Assembly: GCF_024305035.1 (NCBI RefSeq)
Contig: NZ_JAMWZB010000010.1
Coordinates: forward strand, 79,890 to 143,889
DNA: 64,000 nt
Source: Algoriphagus sp.
Lineage (GTDB): Bacteria > Bacteroidota > Bacteroidia > Cytophagales > Cyclobacteriaceae
Reading direction: 5' to 3'
Part shown: positions 1 through 8,780 of the stretch, one piece after another
Layout: the number at the start of each line of letters is the position of its first letter
How positions within the stretch are numbered: position 1 is the stretch's first letter
Notes under the pieces: model-generated
The model's database searches: none
Seen by the model: the letters and a program-made list of their open reading frames with translations, nothing else
What the model was told of the DNA's origin: nothing
Program-made: the position numbers and the translations under genes

Positions 1-428
1 TTCTCTTTGCTGCTGGCTGTTTAATCGGAATAATGAAAGGCTCGGGCATGATAGAAGCCATGGCTGAAGCCGCCGTGGTCCGTATTCCGGACAGGGTGGG
101 AAATCACCTTCCCCTCGTGGTGGGCCTCGCTGCCATGCCCGCTAGTTTGTTATTTGATCCGGATTCCTTCTATTTTGGGATTGTACCCATCCTTTCGACT
201 ACCGCTGTCCACTTTGGTGGGGATCCCATTGAAATTGGGCGGGCGGCTATCATGGGACAAATGACCACCGGCTTTCCGGTCAGTCCTTTAACCGGGGCTA
301 CCTTTTTGCTCATCGGGTTGGCCGGCGTGGACTTGGGAACCCATCAGCGAAAAACCATTCCCTATGCGTTTTTGGTCAGTATCATCATCTTAATTACCTC
401 CCTACTCGTAGGAGCGATTACCTTGTAA
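1..428 (+). CDS. CitMHS-family citrate/carboxylate transporter, C-terminal part
   Basis: Partial gene. The reading frame is open from base 3, and the start lies left of the window. About 142 C-terminal residues remain. They hold several hydrophobic segments and the conserved stretch GQMTTGFPVSPLTGATFLL, typical of CitMHS symporters, which import citrate or similar di- and tricarboxylates, often as metal complexes, with protons or cations. The protein would sit in the inner membrane. Its stop is 3 bases before the AtuA-type gene, so the two are probably co-transcribed, which suggests that the imported acid feeds that pathway. Substrate cannot be read from the fragment. Family assignment is fairly sure. 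Confidence 0.85.
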   Translation, partial: LFAAGCLIGIMKGSGMIEAMAEAAVVRIPDRVGNHLPLVVGLAAMPASLLFDPDSFYFGIVPILSTTAVHFGGDPIEIGRAAIMGQMTTGFPVSPLTGATFLLIGLAGVDLGTHQRKTIPYAFLVSIIILITSLLVGAITL

Positions 429-431
429 ATT

Positions 432-1763
432 ATGAAGTCAATCAGAATCGGAAGCGGTGCAGGTTATGGAGGGGACCGATTGGAGCCCGCCTTGTTGCTT
501 TTGGAAAAAGGAAATTTGGATTACCTCTGCTTTGAATGTTTGGCTGAGCGGACCATTGCCCTTGCGCAAAAGGAAAAGAAAGCGAATCCTGAAAAGGGCT
601 ATAATCCGCTGTTAGAATACCGGATGAGGGAAGTTTTGCCTTTGGCCAAGCAAACCCAAACCAAAATTATTTCCAATATGGGTGCGGCTAATCCACTGGC
701 CGCCATGCGTAAAACAGCTGAAATTGCCCAGTATCTTGGCGTGAAGGACTTGAAAATCGCGGCAGTATTTGGAGATGATGTCTTGGATCAACTTACCGAT
801 CTCCAGGATCTAAAGATTTTGGAAACAGGGGAGCCTTTACATTCTTTGGGCAACACTCTACTTTCGGCAAATGCTTATCTGGGCGTAGACGGAATCCTTC
901 AGGCTTTAAAATCAGGAGCAGATGTGATCCTAACCGGAAGAGTCTCAGATCCTGCCTTGTTTTTGGCTCCCATGATTTATGAATTAGGCTGGGACAGGAG
1001 TGAGTATGAAAAACTGGGGAAAGGAACCCTCATCGGCCATTTGCTGGAATGTGCAGGCCAGCTGTCAGGAGGGTATTTTGCGGATTTGCAGCAAAAGTTT
1101 GTTCCCGAACTCTGGGACCTGGGATTTCCCTTTGCCCAAGTAGATGAAACCGGGGATGGCTTCGTATCCAAAGTGGCCGGAACCGGAGGTAGAATTACCC
1201 CAGCTACCTGCAGCGAGCAGTTACTCTACGAAATCCATGATCCTGCCAATTACTTGACCCCGGATTGCATTGCTGATTTTTCCCGGGTCGAATTCAAAAC
1301 CTGGGAAGAAAACAAGATCCAAGTCAAAAATGGAACAGGTAAAAAACCAACAGAATTCTACAAAGTCAGTGTGGGGTACCGCAATGGGTATTCCGGTGAA
1401 GGGCAAATCAGTTATGGCGGCTATGATTGCGTCAATCGTGCCAAGTGGGCAGGGGAAATCGTCCAAAAGCGCTTGGAAAAATGGGGATTCGAGGAAATCA
1501 AAACTGAGCTGATTGGCTATAACTCCATCACTCCTTTTCCGGGCAATCCAGAGTCTATTCCTGAGGTTCGTTTGCGCGTAGTTGCCAAAACAACCACATT
1601 GGAAATGGCCCGAAAAGTAGGTCAGGAAGTTGAAACTTTATACACCAACGGTCCTGCCGGGGGGGGAGGTGTCAGCCAATCTGCCGACGAAATTATCTCG
1701 GTAGTTTCTGTTTTGTTGCCCAAGGACCTTGCAAAACCCCAAGTTGAATACCTGAATTGCTAA
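432..1763 (+). CDS. AtuA-family (DUF1446) acyclic terpene utilisation-like protein
   Basis: 443 residues, matching the N-terminal domain of the AtuA/DUF1446 family. It begins with IRIGSGAGYGGDRLEPALLL and has the Gly-rich stretch GPAGGGGVSQS near the C-terminus, both typical of the family. AtuA in Pseudomonas belongs to the acyclic terpene (citronellol/geraniol) degradation cluster, but its exact reaction is not established, and most homologues lie beside acyl-CoA carboxylases or hydratases. The protein has no signal peptide and is probably cytoplasmic. It lies between a carboxylate transporter and the small AtuA-C protein, with spacings of 3 and 4 bases, so the three form an operon. The family is clear; the substrate is unknown. 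Confidence 0.85.
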   Translation: MKSIRIGSGAGYGGDRLEPALLLLEKGNLDYLCFECLAERTIALAQKEKKANPEKGYNPLLEYRMREVLPLAKQTQTKIISNMGAANPLAAMRKTAEIAQYLGVKDLKIAAVFGDDVLDQLTDLQDLKILETGEPLHSLGNTLLSANAYLGVDGILQALKSGADVILTGRVSDPALFLAPMIYELGWDRSEYEKLGKGTLIGHLLECAGQLSGGYFADLQQKFVPELWDLGFPFAQVDETGDGFVSKVAGTGGRITPATCSEQLLYEIHDPANYLTPDCIADFSRVEFKTWEENKIQVKNGTGKKPTEFYKVSVGYRNGYSGEGQISYGGYDCVNRAKWAGEIVQKRLEKWGFEEIKTELIGYNSITPFPGNPESIPEVRLRVVAKTTTLEMARKVGQEVETLYTNGPAGGGGVSQSADEIISVVSVLLPKDLAKPQVEYLNC

Positions 1764-1767
1764 GCCT

Positions 1768-2070
1768 ATGCTACTTCGAGAAATCGCACATGCCCGAACG
1801 GGTGACAAAGGAAACATCAGTAATATTTCTTTGATTGTATTTGATCAGAAGAACTATGAATTGGTCAGAAAAAGAATCACAGCCGATCGGGTTAAAGAAT
1901 GGCTGGGCAATATGGTAAAGGGAGAGGTACTTCGTTATGAACTCCCCCAACTCGGAGCCCTTAATTTTGTGCTTTACCAGGCCTTGGACGGGGGCGTGAC
2001 TCGTTCCCTACAGCTCGATAAACATCGAAAGAGCTTAAGTTCCTATTTATTGGAAATGCCGCTAGTCTAG
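1768..2070 (+). CDS. AtuA C-terminal-domain-like small protein
   Basis: 100 residues. It starts MLLREIAHARTGDKGNISNI; the motif ARTGDKGN is the hallmark of the small C-terminal domain found fused to AtuA in many proteobacteria. Here it is a separate polypeptide starting 4 bases after the larger AtuA-type gene, so the two products probably act as subunits of one enzyme. Cytoplasmic. No other domain is visible. Transcription probably ends in the 43-base convergent gap that follows, though I see no clear terminator there. Confidence 0.82.
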   Translation: MLLREIAHARTGDKGNISNISLIVFDQKNYELVRKRITADRVKEWLGNMVKGEVLRYELPQLGALNFVLYQALDGGVTRSLQLDKHRKSLSSYLLEMPLV

Positions 2071-2379
2071 ACAGGTTACAGGGGAAATTTTGAGCCATGG
2101 AAATCCATGTCACTTATTTACGATTTGGGGTCATTTTAACCAACCTCATGGCAAGTTCAATCCTGTCCTTTCTTCTCCCCAAAAGCCGTTTGGGTACTGC
2201 AATGTCGAACTCAGAAGGGTGGGCTGAGGAGGGAGTGTAGAGACTCTGAGGCGGATTTGATTTGAAAATTCCCTTTTCCGGGTATTCCAGTATTTGCCAG
2301 TATATTGATTTACTGGCGTTTTTTTGATTTCCGCCTTTTACCTGAATAGAAATAGTCTGGAAAGCCTTCTCTTTTTCGC

Positions 2380-5300
2380 TCACCGTATTTTTAAAAATGA
2401 TCCTATTTGGCTTTGTTTACTCAGCTCTTCATTGATTTGGGTTTCAACATCAAAACGAAAACTATACGTTCCCATAGGGCTGGGCTTGCCGTCTAGGTTT
2501 CCGTCCCAAGGTGAATTTCCAGAGTAAATCAGCTGCCCCCAACGATTGAATACCGAAAGCGTGTAGTTTAGTTCACCGCAATTTGATACCGGTCCAAATG
2601 AGCCTTTTCGTGGATCAAAGCCAGTTGGAAAACGAATTTCCGGAGCAGCTTCCCGGAGCAAAATACTTCCCATACTCATGCATCCCTGACTGTCTATGAT
2701 TTTCACTTTGTATTCCCCAAAGCCTAAATTTTCCAATTGGGCCTGGGAACTTCCATCATCCCACTCAAAGGAATAGGGGGCAAGTCCCCCTCTGGGTTCA
2801 GCTAATATTACCCCATTTGATTCACTGGGGCAGGGAGCTTTAGAAACCACAAGTTCTACCTCAAAGGGAGTTGGGGAGTTCAATGAAAAAGTAAGGGGTA
2901 GACTACATCCTGAAGCATCCTCCAGCAGATAATTGAATTCTCCCTCCGCTAAATTTTCCCAAGAAATAGTACCCGAATTAATCTCAGCCTCTACCGAATT
3001 TACTCGGTAGGGCGGGGTGCCCCCACTTACCTCGAAGAAGGCGGATCCATCTCCTTTTCCAAAGCAGCTGGGGTCCTGGATTTGTTCAGTGATCAAACGC
3101 AATGGAGAGGGTTCTTGAATGCTTAAGTCCTCTAAAATTCGCTCGCAGCCTTGGCTATCCCTTACTCGAATGGAATAAACCCCGGGTGTTAGGTCTTCTG
3201 CAATTGGAGAATTTAAATCCGCATCATGATCCCAAGTATAACGGTAAGGTGGGCTTCCACCGGAGACCGATACCTCAATTTTGCCATCGGAATCTCCAAA
3301 GCAACTCACCGATATTTCTTCTTTCACCTGTAGCTCGAATCCGGAGTTTAAGGCAACCTCCAATACGGGTGAATCACCCGAACAAAACTCGTCCAAGGTG
3401 CTGGATTCCTGATAATAAATCTGTCCGGTTTCATCCCCTTCATTCCATAGAATTTGAATTTCTGGTCCTTGATTAGCCCCGATAATATTCCCTCCTTCGA
3501 TAAACCAATGGTATTCCCTGTTGGGGCTTAGCTCAGGCACTGAATAGGTATATTCCAAATCCAGATCACAAATGAATGCAGGCCCTAAAGCGAGTTGAGG
3601 CTCAAGTTCTTGCTTTACTTGTACTACGAATTCTGCGGGTGTTCCTCGACAACCATTGGAGGAAATCGGTGTGGCTTGGACCTTGGCTTCTTGATTTTCA
3701 GCCCCCCATCTCACGTTGATTCGATCCTGACTTTCTTCCAAAATTACTCCGCCTTCAACGTTCCACTCGACTGAGGCGATTTCTCCGGTGCCTTCAAAAA
3801 TGTAATCCAACTCATCCACCTGGGGACAGGCGGTTTCTGGTCCGGTAATCCTTCCTTCCAAGCCTAAAACTTCCACCTCAAATTCATAAATTTCGCGTTC
3901 TTCACAGCCGGATTCATCCTGGGAAGCCAGTATTTTGACAGGATAAATGCCCGGTTCTGTATAGGTATGCATGACCCTATTCCCGTCTTTTTCTCCACTA
4001 TTATCTCCAAAATCCCAAGTGAGAAACTTGAAATTTGAATTGGCGGGAATAATCTCCCAAGTACCCTCCTGGTTTAGACAAGCGATGCGCGGAGAGCCAG
4101 CTGTTAACTCATCAAAACTGGAAAGAAGCTCATATTCCGAATTAGAAAAATCTGCTCCAAAGTCCATGGCGTAGGATTGAGAAGCGCCTACTGCATAAAA
4201 ATATCCAGTGAATCCCGCCGCATTGGATAGGGTATGGACTCCGGGGGAAAGTTGGATTTGCGCAAATGAAAAATCCGGATTATTCGAAATCGGACTAAAT
4301 TGTCCCCCCACCGATGAACCATCAATCAACATCAGGTTAACATCCTCTGTTCTGATTACTAGTTGCGCAAAATGCTTAGCGGTGTTGAAAACCTGGTGAA
4401 AATTGACCATAAGGTCATATTTCAACGCTTCAAAGGGGCTGTAATTGACCTGTTGGGGATTTCCATAATTGGCCACATTCGGTGGAGACAAAACCGAGTT
4501 TGCATCTAAAATCTCGCAAGAATAGGACTTGCCGAAGCCAAACACTCCCACTGGGTTGCTACTTGTAAATTCCATAGCTTGGCCATCGGGTACATCCAGG
4601 GTAAAAAACTCTCCGGCATCTAATGTGGTCAGTAAATTTCCTCCTTCAAATACCTGGGTATTGTCAAATGCTGCAATAAATTTAACTAACTCTCCCAATT
4701 GCCTATCCCGTAAAGGGATATGAAAATAGGTTTGGCCCCAGGAGGAAATGGGGATATTCTGATTAAAAATATGCGAGGTAGAAAAGGTGCCACATTCCGG
4801 TTCTCCAATATCGGCAAACTTATTTCCCGAAAAAACAGCTATCCGGGCACAGTTTTCCCCGCCATTGACCACCCTAACTTGGGTGCCGCTAAGATCGCCC
4901 TTGGATTTGATTTGATAGACATCTCCGGAGTTTAGGGTTTGTCGTATGGGGTTAAGGGAGTTGTTTACCGGCGAACTTGGGATAATTTCAATTTCAGTAT
5001 TGTCTTGGGTGCCCACGATCAATACTTGACTCTCATTATTTCCTTGACGAAGGGGCAGACTGATTCCTTTAGTTTGTAGTTCATAATGAGAGCCTATAAA
5101 GTAGTCGGAACCTATTTTTTCCAAAGGCAAAACAATCGTCCCATCCAAAGAACCTTCTTTCTTGTTGATGGCATAAACCGACACTTCCCCCTCTGAATAA
5201 ATATAAAAGCTCTTTTGTTCAATTTGGTTGTTCGATCTTGTAATCAAGTTATTGGAGCCTTCGTATTCAAAGACTTCTCCTATATTCAGGGAAAAGGGGA

Positions 5301-5523
5301 TACGGTTGCCTGGAAATTCTATGTACCCCTCCACATCTCCTTCCAGGGCGGTAATGACCAAGGTTGGAACAGCTAGCTCCCCAACAGCAAGGTTATCCAT
5401 AAACCCCACATAAAATTCCTTTACCTCTTTTACTTCGGTAAAATCCTGTCCGTAGGACAAGGAAATCATATTGATCCAGAATAAAGAAATGAGAATATTG
5501 AGAAGAGCTGCTTTGTCGAACAT
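2380..5523 (-). CDS. Large T9SS-exported surface protein: IgGFc-binding-like N-terminus, PKD, SprB-like repeats, gliding-motility C-terminal domain
   Basis: 1047 residues from the ATG at 5523. A longer reading from a TTG at 5535 would start inside a promoter-like CAAAGTAA and is less likely. Order: signal peptide ending near SLSYGQ; an IgGFc-binding-like domain (about 80-450, with VLIVGTQDNTEIEI); a PKD domain (about 485-550, with FLTWDFGDNSGEKDG and HTYTEPGIYPV); Ig-like modules; three SprB-type repeats (about 745-960, each with CFG or CPSESNG near its start, then GG.PPY or GGLAPY); and a terminal CHU_C/T9SS type B sorting domain (FPTGFDP, FNRWGQLIYSG). Proteins of this design are secreted through the type IX system and stay on the surface as adhesins or motility partners. 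The ligand is unknown. Transcribed alone. Confidence 0.88.
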   Translation of the reverse strand: MFDKAALLNILISLFWINMISLSYGQDFTEVKEVKEFYVGFMDNLAVGELAVPTLVITALEGDVEGYIEFPGNRIPFSLNIGEVFEYEGSNNLITRSNNQIEQKSFYIYSEGEVSVYAINKKEGSLDGTIVLPLEKIGSDYFIGSHYELQTKGISLPLRQGNNESQVLIVGTQDNTEIEIIPSSPVNNSLNPIRQTLNSGDVYQIKSKGDLSGTQVRVVNGGENCARIAVFSGNKFADIGEPECGTFSTSHIFNQNIPISSWGQTYFHIPLRDRQLGELVKFIAAFDNTQVFEGGNLLTTLDAGEFFTLDVPDGQAMEFTSSNPVGVFGFGKSYSCEILDANSVLSPPNVANYGNPQQVNYSPFEALKYDLMVNFHQVFNTAKHFAQLVIRTEDVNLMLIDGSSVGGQFSPISNNPDFSFAQIQLSPGVHTLSNAAGFTGYFYAVGASQSYAMDFGADFSNSEYELLSSFDELTAGSPRIACLNQEGTWEIIPANSNFKFLTWDFGDNSGEKDGNRVMHTYTEPGIYPVKILASQDESGCEEREIYEFEVEVLGLEGRITGPETACPQVDELDYIFEGTGEIASVEWNVEGGVILEESQDRINVRWGAENQEAKVQATPISSNGCRGTPAEFVVQVKQELEPQLALGPAFICDLDLEYTYSVPELSPNREYHWFIEGGNIIGANQGPEIQILWNEGDETGQIYYQESSTLDEFCSGDSPVLEVALNSGFELQVKEEISVSCFGDSDGKIEVSVSGGSPPYRYTWDHDADLNSPIAEDLTPGVYSIRVRDSQGCERILEDLSIQEPSPLRLITEQIQDPSCFGKGDGSAFFEVSGGTPPYRVNSVEAEINSGTISWENLAEGEFNYLLEDASGCSLPLTFSLNSPTPFEVELVVSKAPCPSESNGVILAEPRGGLAPYSFEWDDGSSQAQLENLGFGEYKVKIIDSQGCMSMGSILLREAAPEIRFPTGFDPRKGSFGPVSNCGELNYTLSVFNRWGQLIYSGNSPWDGNLDGKPSPMGTYSFRFDVETQINEELSKQSQIGSFLKIR

Positions 5524-5947
5524 ACTGATTCTCAAAGTAAGGATTCAATTTAATAAAGCGAAGAAATTTTAGAACCTTTACTTGATTCATTCATTTAGCA
5601 AATAAAAAATGAAGGGAAATTATGGGGAAATAGAAGAGCAGTAGCAATACGTTTTAACCCATTTGGATCAACAGTTGGCCTAAACAATCGAGGTAAGATC
5701 AAGAGTATAGTACTGAACGGAACGGTAAAATGGAGTTTATTTCCGGCTTCGAAGTCCGGAATATTTTCCAAATTAGGTCGGTTGGGAAGGATAACCCCAC
5801 CTAAGAATTTCCGTACTCCTGCGAGCTATCGGAAGCCTTTCATGTAGCCAACCAAGTGGGTTTGATCCATTCAGGCGGACTTTTCTTTCCATAAAAAAGG
5901 GGAGACAAGCCTTTGCCTCCCTTTGCCCAAAAAGTCTCTAAACTATC
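5524..5947. other. Intergenic region between two leftward genes
   Basis: 424 bases without a convincing gene. It holds the promoter area of the large surface protein (promoter-like CAAAGTAA at 5533-5540, reverse strand) and a near-palindromic hairpin at 5741-5761 (arms TTCCGG and CCGGAA around CTTCGAAGT) with no T-run. The strong reverse-strand terminator at 5893-5921 is listed separately. Nothing else in the stretch resembles a known element. Confidence 0.5.
5893..5921 (-). terminator. Rho-independent terminator of the IPT/TIG lipoprotein operon
   Basis: Read on the reverse strand, a GGGAGGCAAAGG / CTTGTCTCCC hairpin (one internal mismatch) is followed by six T. It lies 27 bases after the stop of the IPT/TIG gene. 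Confidence 0.85.
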
Positions 5948-8041
5948 CTAAAAACTCACCTTATAAATCCCTCCTAAAGCTCCGGCAATGAAGTTTCCTT
6001 GAGCATCGGTAGGGGTTTGTAACAGAATATACAGGTCACCATTTTTGTCTGCCACCAGCACATTCCCCCGCAAGGTATCGTCAATTTCATAAGCGAGAAT
6101 AGGCGTTGGATTGCCATTTCTCAGGTAGGTTTGCTTGAGGATGAATTCCCCTTTTTTAACAAAATTTCCGGTTTCACCAGCCTGGATACCAATGGTGTAT
6201 TCCTCATCTGAGCTGGCAAACATTCCGATGAAATCTCCATTGAGGTATTCCATTCCAACGATTTCTGCGCCCCCACCGTCTGCAGGCCGAAGGGATTCCA
6301 CTGCACCAGACCAGTCTATGGGGCCAGAAATATCCGTTCCATCTACTTGGCTGTAGTGAAGGTCTTGTACTTTTTGATCTCGGAGGAGACGAAGCCTATT
6401 TCCTCCCATAGGGATTAACTCTGAGGCACGCTTGCTTTGAAAATTAAGAAGCGTTTTGGCATCTTCCATGTTGAGGTCAAAACTCAGCAAATCATATCCT
6501 CCCTGCGCCCGAGTCAAAAAGATTCGATCCTCTGAGACGTACATACCGGCAAATATTCCTCCTGCATTGATTTTAGTATTTCCAATCATCGAAGAGTTTT
6601 GGGTAGAAAGGGCAATTTTGAAAATATTGGTTGGAGCAAAAATGGCTGCCAATGGACTTTTGACCCCGTATAAGTTTCCTTTTCCATCGGGATAAACTGC
6701 CTGAGGTAGCGTGCTTACTGCCGAGGTTCCGAGTTCAGGAGTATACACTTGATCATTGGCATCCACTAAGAGTTGGGTGGAACGAGTGGTCAAGTCAATT
6801 TCTACAATCCCTTTACTGCCCACCGCATAGAGTTTATGGTTTGCTCGGTCGATTTCAAAGGTCCAAAAAGGTCCGTATTCGCTGTTATTGATTAGGACTT
6901 CTTCGAAATTGAGATCGCCGGAAACCACCTCAAAAATCTCATTGATCGGGGGGCCTGCGGTGACAGGGTCAGCCGTTATGCTTAGCTCAGGGCCTTCCAC
7001 AGCTGGTTTTCCTTTTCTGGCTACCGTGATTTTACCCGTTTGGGTACCTTCACTGATTTTGAAAGTGAGGGTAGTCAAACTGGAAGAAAGAATTTCCATA
7101 TTCTTTTCCCCGACTTTCACTTCTAGAAGTGTGGGGTCTGCATCAAAATGCTTCCCACTGAGGACTACTTCTTCTCCAACTTTTGCGGCGCTTTTGTCTG
7201 CCGATTCGAGGATGGGTGCATAGAAGAAAAAGGTGCTTTCTGCATTTCCTCCTAAAACGCTCAGGTAAAATTTACCATGGTTTCCATTTTCTGGGACACT
7301 TATTTTAAGCTCAGTGGCCGAGGCACTTGCAGGTTCACCCAAAACCAAGTCTCCTAAACGAAGGGCATTTTCACTTTTCAGCGCACTGAATCCTGTTCCT
7401 GTGAGTGTGACTTCGGTTCCTGCTGGACCATAATCTGGGCTGATCGAAGAGATGGATAGGTTGGAAGCGGGGGAATTGATTTCAGATCTAGGTCGCTGAT
7501 TGGATCGATAGTCCTTGATTTGGGTGCTACCTTTGGCCGTGAAGGTATTTCCACTTGTGTCTTTGAAGGTCACCTCCCAGGTGAAGGTGAGATTATTCCC
7601 ATCAAGGCTAATTACATATTTTCCCGAAATGGCAAAATAGGTTTGTTCAGCCTGGGTGTATTTGACAAAGGATGGGGGAGTGGAAGATACTTTCTGATTC
7701 GAATGGATTGCTTCTTTTCGTAAGCCATAGGAACCTGAACCCATTACCGCTGGGAATTCTTGGCTGAGCGTGATCGTACCCTCTTTGACTTCATGAATAA
7801 AGAAAGTCAACCGTTCGCTGTTTGGAAGTTGGGCTCCGACTTCCAGTGCACCTGTATTTTCTCCTTGATCAGAGAAATACGTATGTTGGATTGCTGAACC
7901 GGTCAAAGAAAGGTTTTGATCTGCCAACTTTCCTTCTAAACTAGAATTAAAAGGATCTATTGGAGTGGGGTCCTCTGAATCTTCTTTGCAACCCGAACCA
8001 ACCAATAGTAGAATTAAAAGGCCGTAAAATAGATTTTTCAT
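5948..8041 (-). CDS. IPT/TIG-domain lipoprotein with C-terminal propeller-like region
   Basis: 697 residues with a lipoprotein signal (LLLVGSGCKEDSEDP, lipobox Cys about residue 18). The first 190 residues form a small beta domain. Two IPT/TIG immunoglobulin-like domains follow (about 195-270, with ISPDYGPAGTEVTLTGTGFS; about 275-350, with VGEEVVLSGKHF). From about 370 to the end there is a repetitive beta-rich region that reads like a propeller (GNLYGVKSPLA, FEIDRANHKLYAV). IPT/TIG lipoproteins of Bacteroidota usually sit on the cell surface and bind glycans or proteins; no enzyme motif is visible. It follows the smaller lipoprotein gene by 26 bases and is probably transcribed with it. Function unknown. 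Confidence 0.8.
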   Translation of the reverse strand: MKNLFYGLLILLLVGSGCKEDSEDPTPIDPFNSSLEGKLADQNLSLTGSAIQHTYFSDQGENTGALEVGAQLPNSERLTFFIHEVKEGTITLSQEFPAVMGSGSYGLRKEAIHSNQKVSSTPPSFVKYTQAEQTYFAISGKYVISLDGNNLTFTWEVTFKDTSGNTFTAKGSTQIKDYRSNQRPRSEINSPASNLSISSISPDYGPAGTEVTLTGTGFSALKSENALRLGDLVLGEPASASATELKISVPENGNHGKFYLSVLGGNAESTFFFYAPILESADKSAAKVGEEVVLSGKHFDADPTLLEVKVGEKNMEILSSSLTTLTFKISEGTQTGKITVARKGKPAVEGPELSITADPVTAGPPINEIFEVVSGDLNFEEVLINNSEYGPFWTFEIDRANHKLYAVGSKGIVEIDLTTRSTQLLVDANDQVYTPELGTSAVSTLPQAVYPDGKGNLYGVKSPLAAIFAPTNIFKIALSTQNSSMIGNTKINAGGIFAGMYVSEDRIFLTRAQGGYDLLSFDLNMEDAKTLLNFQSKRASELIPMGGNRLRLLRDQKVQDLHYSQVDGTDISGPIDWSGAVESLRPADGGGAEIVGMEYLNGDFIGMFASSDEEYTIGIQAGETGNFVKKGEFILKQTYLRNGNPTPILAYEIDDTLRGNVLVADKNGDLYILLQTPTDAQGNFIAGALGGIYKVSF

Positions 8042-8067
8042 GGGATGGACTGAATTTTAGGTGGGGT

Positions 8068-8511
8068 TTAGCGCATAATCGTGATATCGGTAAATTTCCC
8101 ATTGGCGATAGTCACTTCAGGACCGTTTCCTGTCATTGGACTTGCTTTAAATGCAAAAGTTCCTGAGACTTTATCCCCTTCAATGCTGGTGATGTTTACA
8201 GTCCCAGAGGTCGCATTGTGAACAAGCTGATCAGCCGTAGTCCAAATGGCCTTTCCAGAAAGGTCAAAATTTCCTGTACGCTCGGCGTCTAAAGTCAAGG
8301 CAATACTAGACCGGTCGGTTGCTCCGGCTCCGATGGCAAATACCGTAAATCCACCTACATTGGTAATTCGGCTATTTCCAGAAGCCCGCCAGTCCTGACC
8401 GTCGATGGTGGCTTCCACATTGAGTGAACCTTGAGGAATTTCGTCATCCTTATCTGGACAAGCGAAAAAGACAAAGGCCAACAGGCTTAAAAGTAGTGAT
8501 CGAAATTTCAT
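8068..8511 (-). CDS. Small lipoprotein, DUF6252-like
   Basis: 147 residues from the ATG at 8511; an upstream TTG at 8529 would only lengthen the signal peptide. Lipobox FFAC at about residue 18, then a compact beta-rich domain (ATIDGQDWRA..., GTVNITSIEGDKVSGTF...) like the DUF6252 lipoproteins of Bacteroidota. No catalytic motif. Probably an outer-membrane-anchored structural or binding protein. First gene of a two-gene operon with the IPT/TIG lipoprotein. A palindromic box at 8580-8595, 69 bases upstream of the start, resembles boxes in front of two other operons around the neighbouring two-component genes. Confidence 0.72.
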   Translation of the reverse strand: MKFRSLLLSLLAFVFFACPDKDDEIPQGSLNVEATIDGQDWRASGNSRITNVGGFTVFAIGAGATDRSSIALTLDAERTGNFDLSGKAIWTTADQLVHNATSGTVNITSIEGDKVSGTFAFKASPMTGNGPEVTIANGKFTDITIMR

Positions 8512-8579
8512 GGTGTTTTTTTTTGGCAAGTTGACAAAGAAGAAGCGCAGGTGAAATCCCCTGATTTTGGGATTTGCTA

Positions 8580-8595
8580 TCCGTACTAGTGGGTA
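8580..8595 (-). promoter_or_regulatory. Candidate response-regulator box A
   Basis: TCCGTACTAGTGGGTA on the + strand; reverse strand TACCCACTAGTACGGA. It shares GTACGGATA and a nearby AAATC with box B at 12541-12556. It lies 69 bases before the start of the small lipoprotein gene. Binding by the neighbouring NarL-type regulator is an inference. Confidence 0.35.
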
Positions 8596-8730
8596 TTTTT
8601 TAAAAATCAGCTTCCAAAAAGGTTGGTCAGAAGGTCAGTAGGGAATAGCATTCATTTTAATTTCGTGGGTGGCTCAGGATGAAAACAGAATTTTTCGCAG
8701 AAAAAATAGTACCTCAAATCAAAAAAAGAA

Positions 8731-8760
8731 TTTGAAAAGTGTGTTGAAGCATTTACTTTG
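8731..8760 (+). promoter_or_regulatory. Promoter of the histidine kinase-response regulator operon
   Basis: TTTG at 8731-8734, an 18-base spacer and TTACTTTG at 8753-8760, close to the Bacteroidota -33/-7 pattern (TAnnTTTG, one mismatch). It lies 20 bases before the proposed TTG start. Confidence 0.45.
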
Positions 8761-8780
8761 AATTCCCAAACCTTTAGCAT

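Noticed and set aside
2114..2383. Possible 89-residue gene after the large surface protein
   Set aside because: It needs a GTG start overlapping the previous stop, has no recognisable domain and an uneven composition, and lies across the convergent gap; the large protein already ends normally after its sorting domain.
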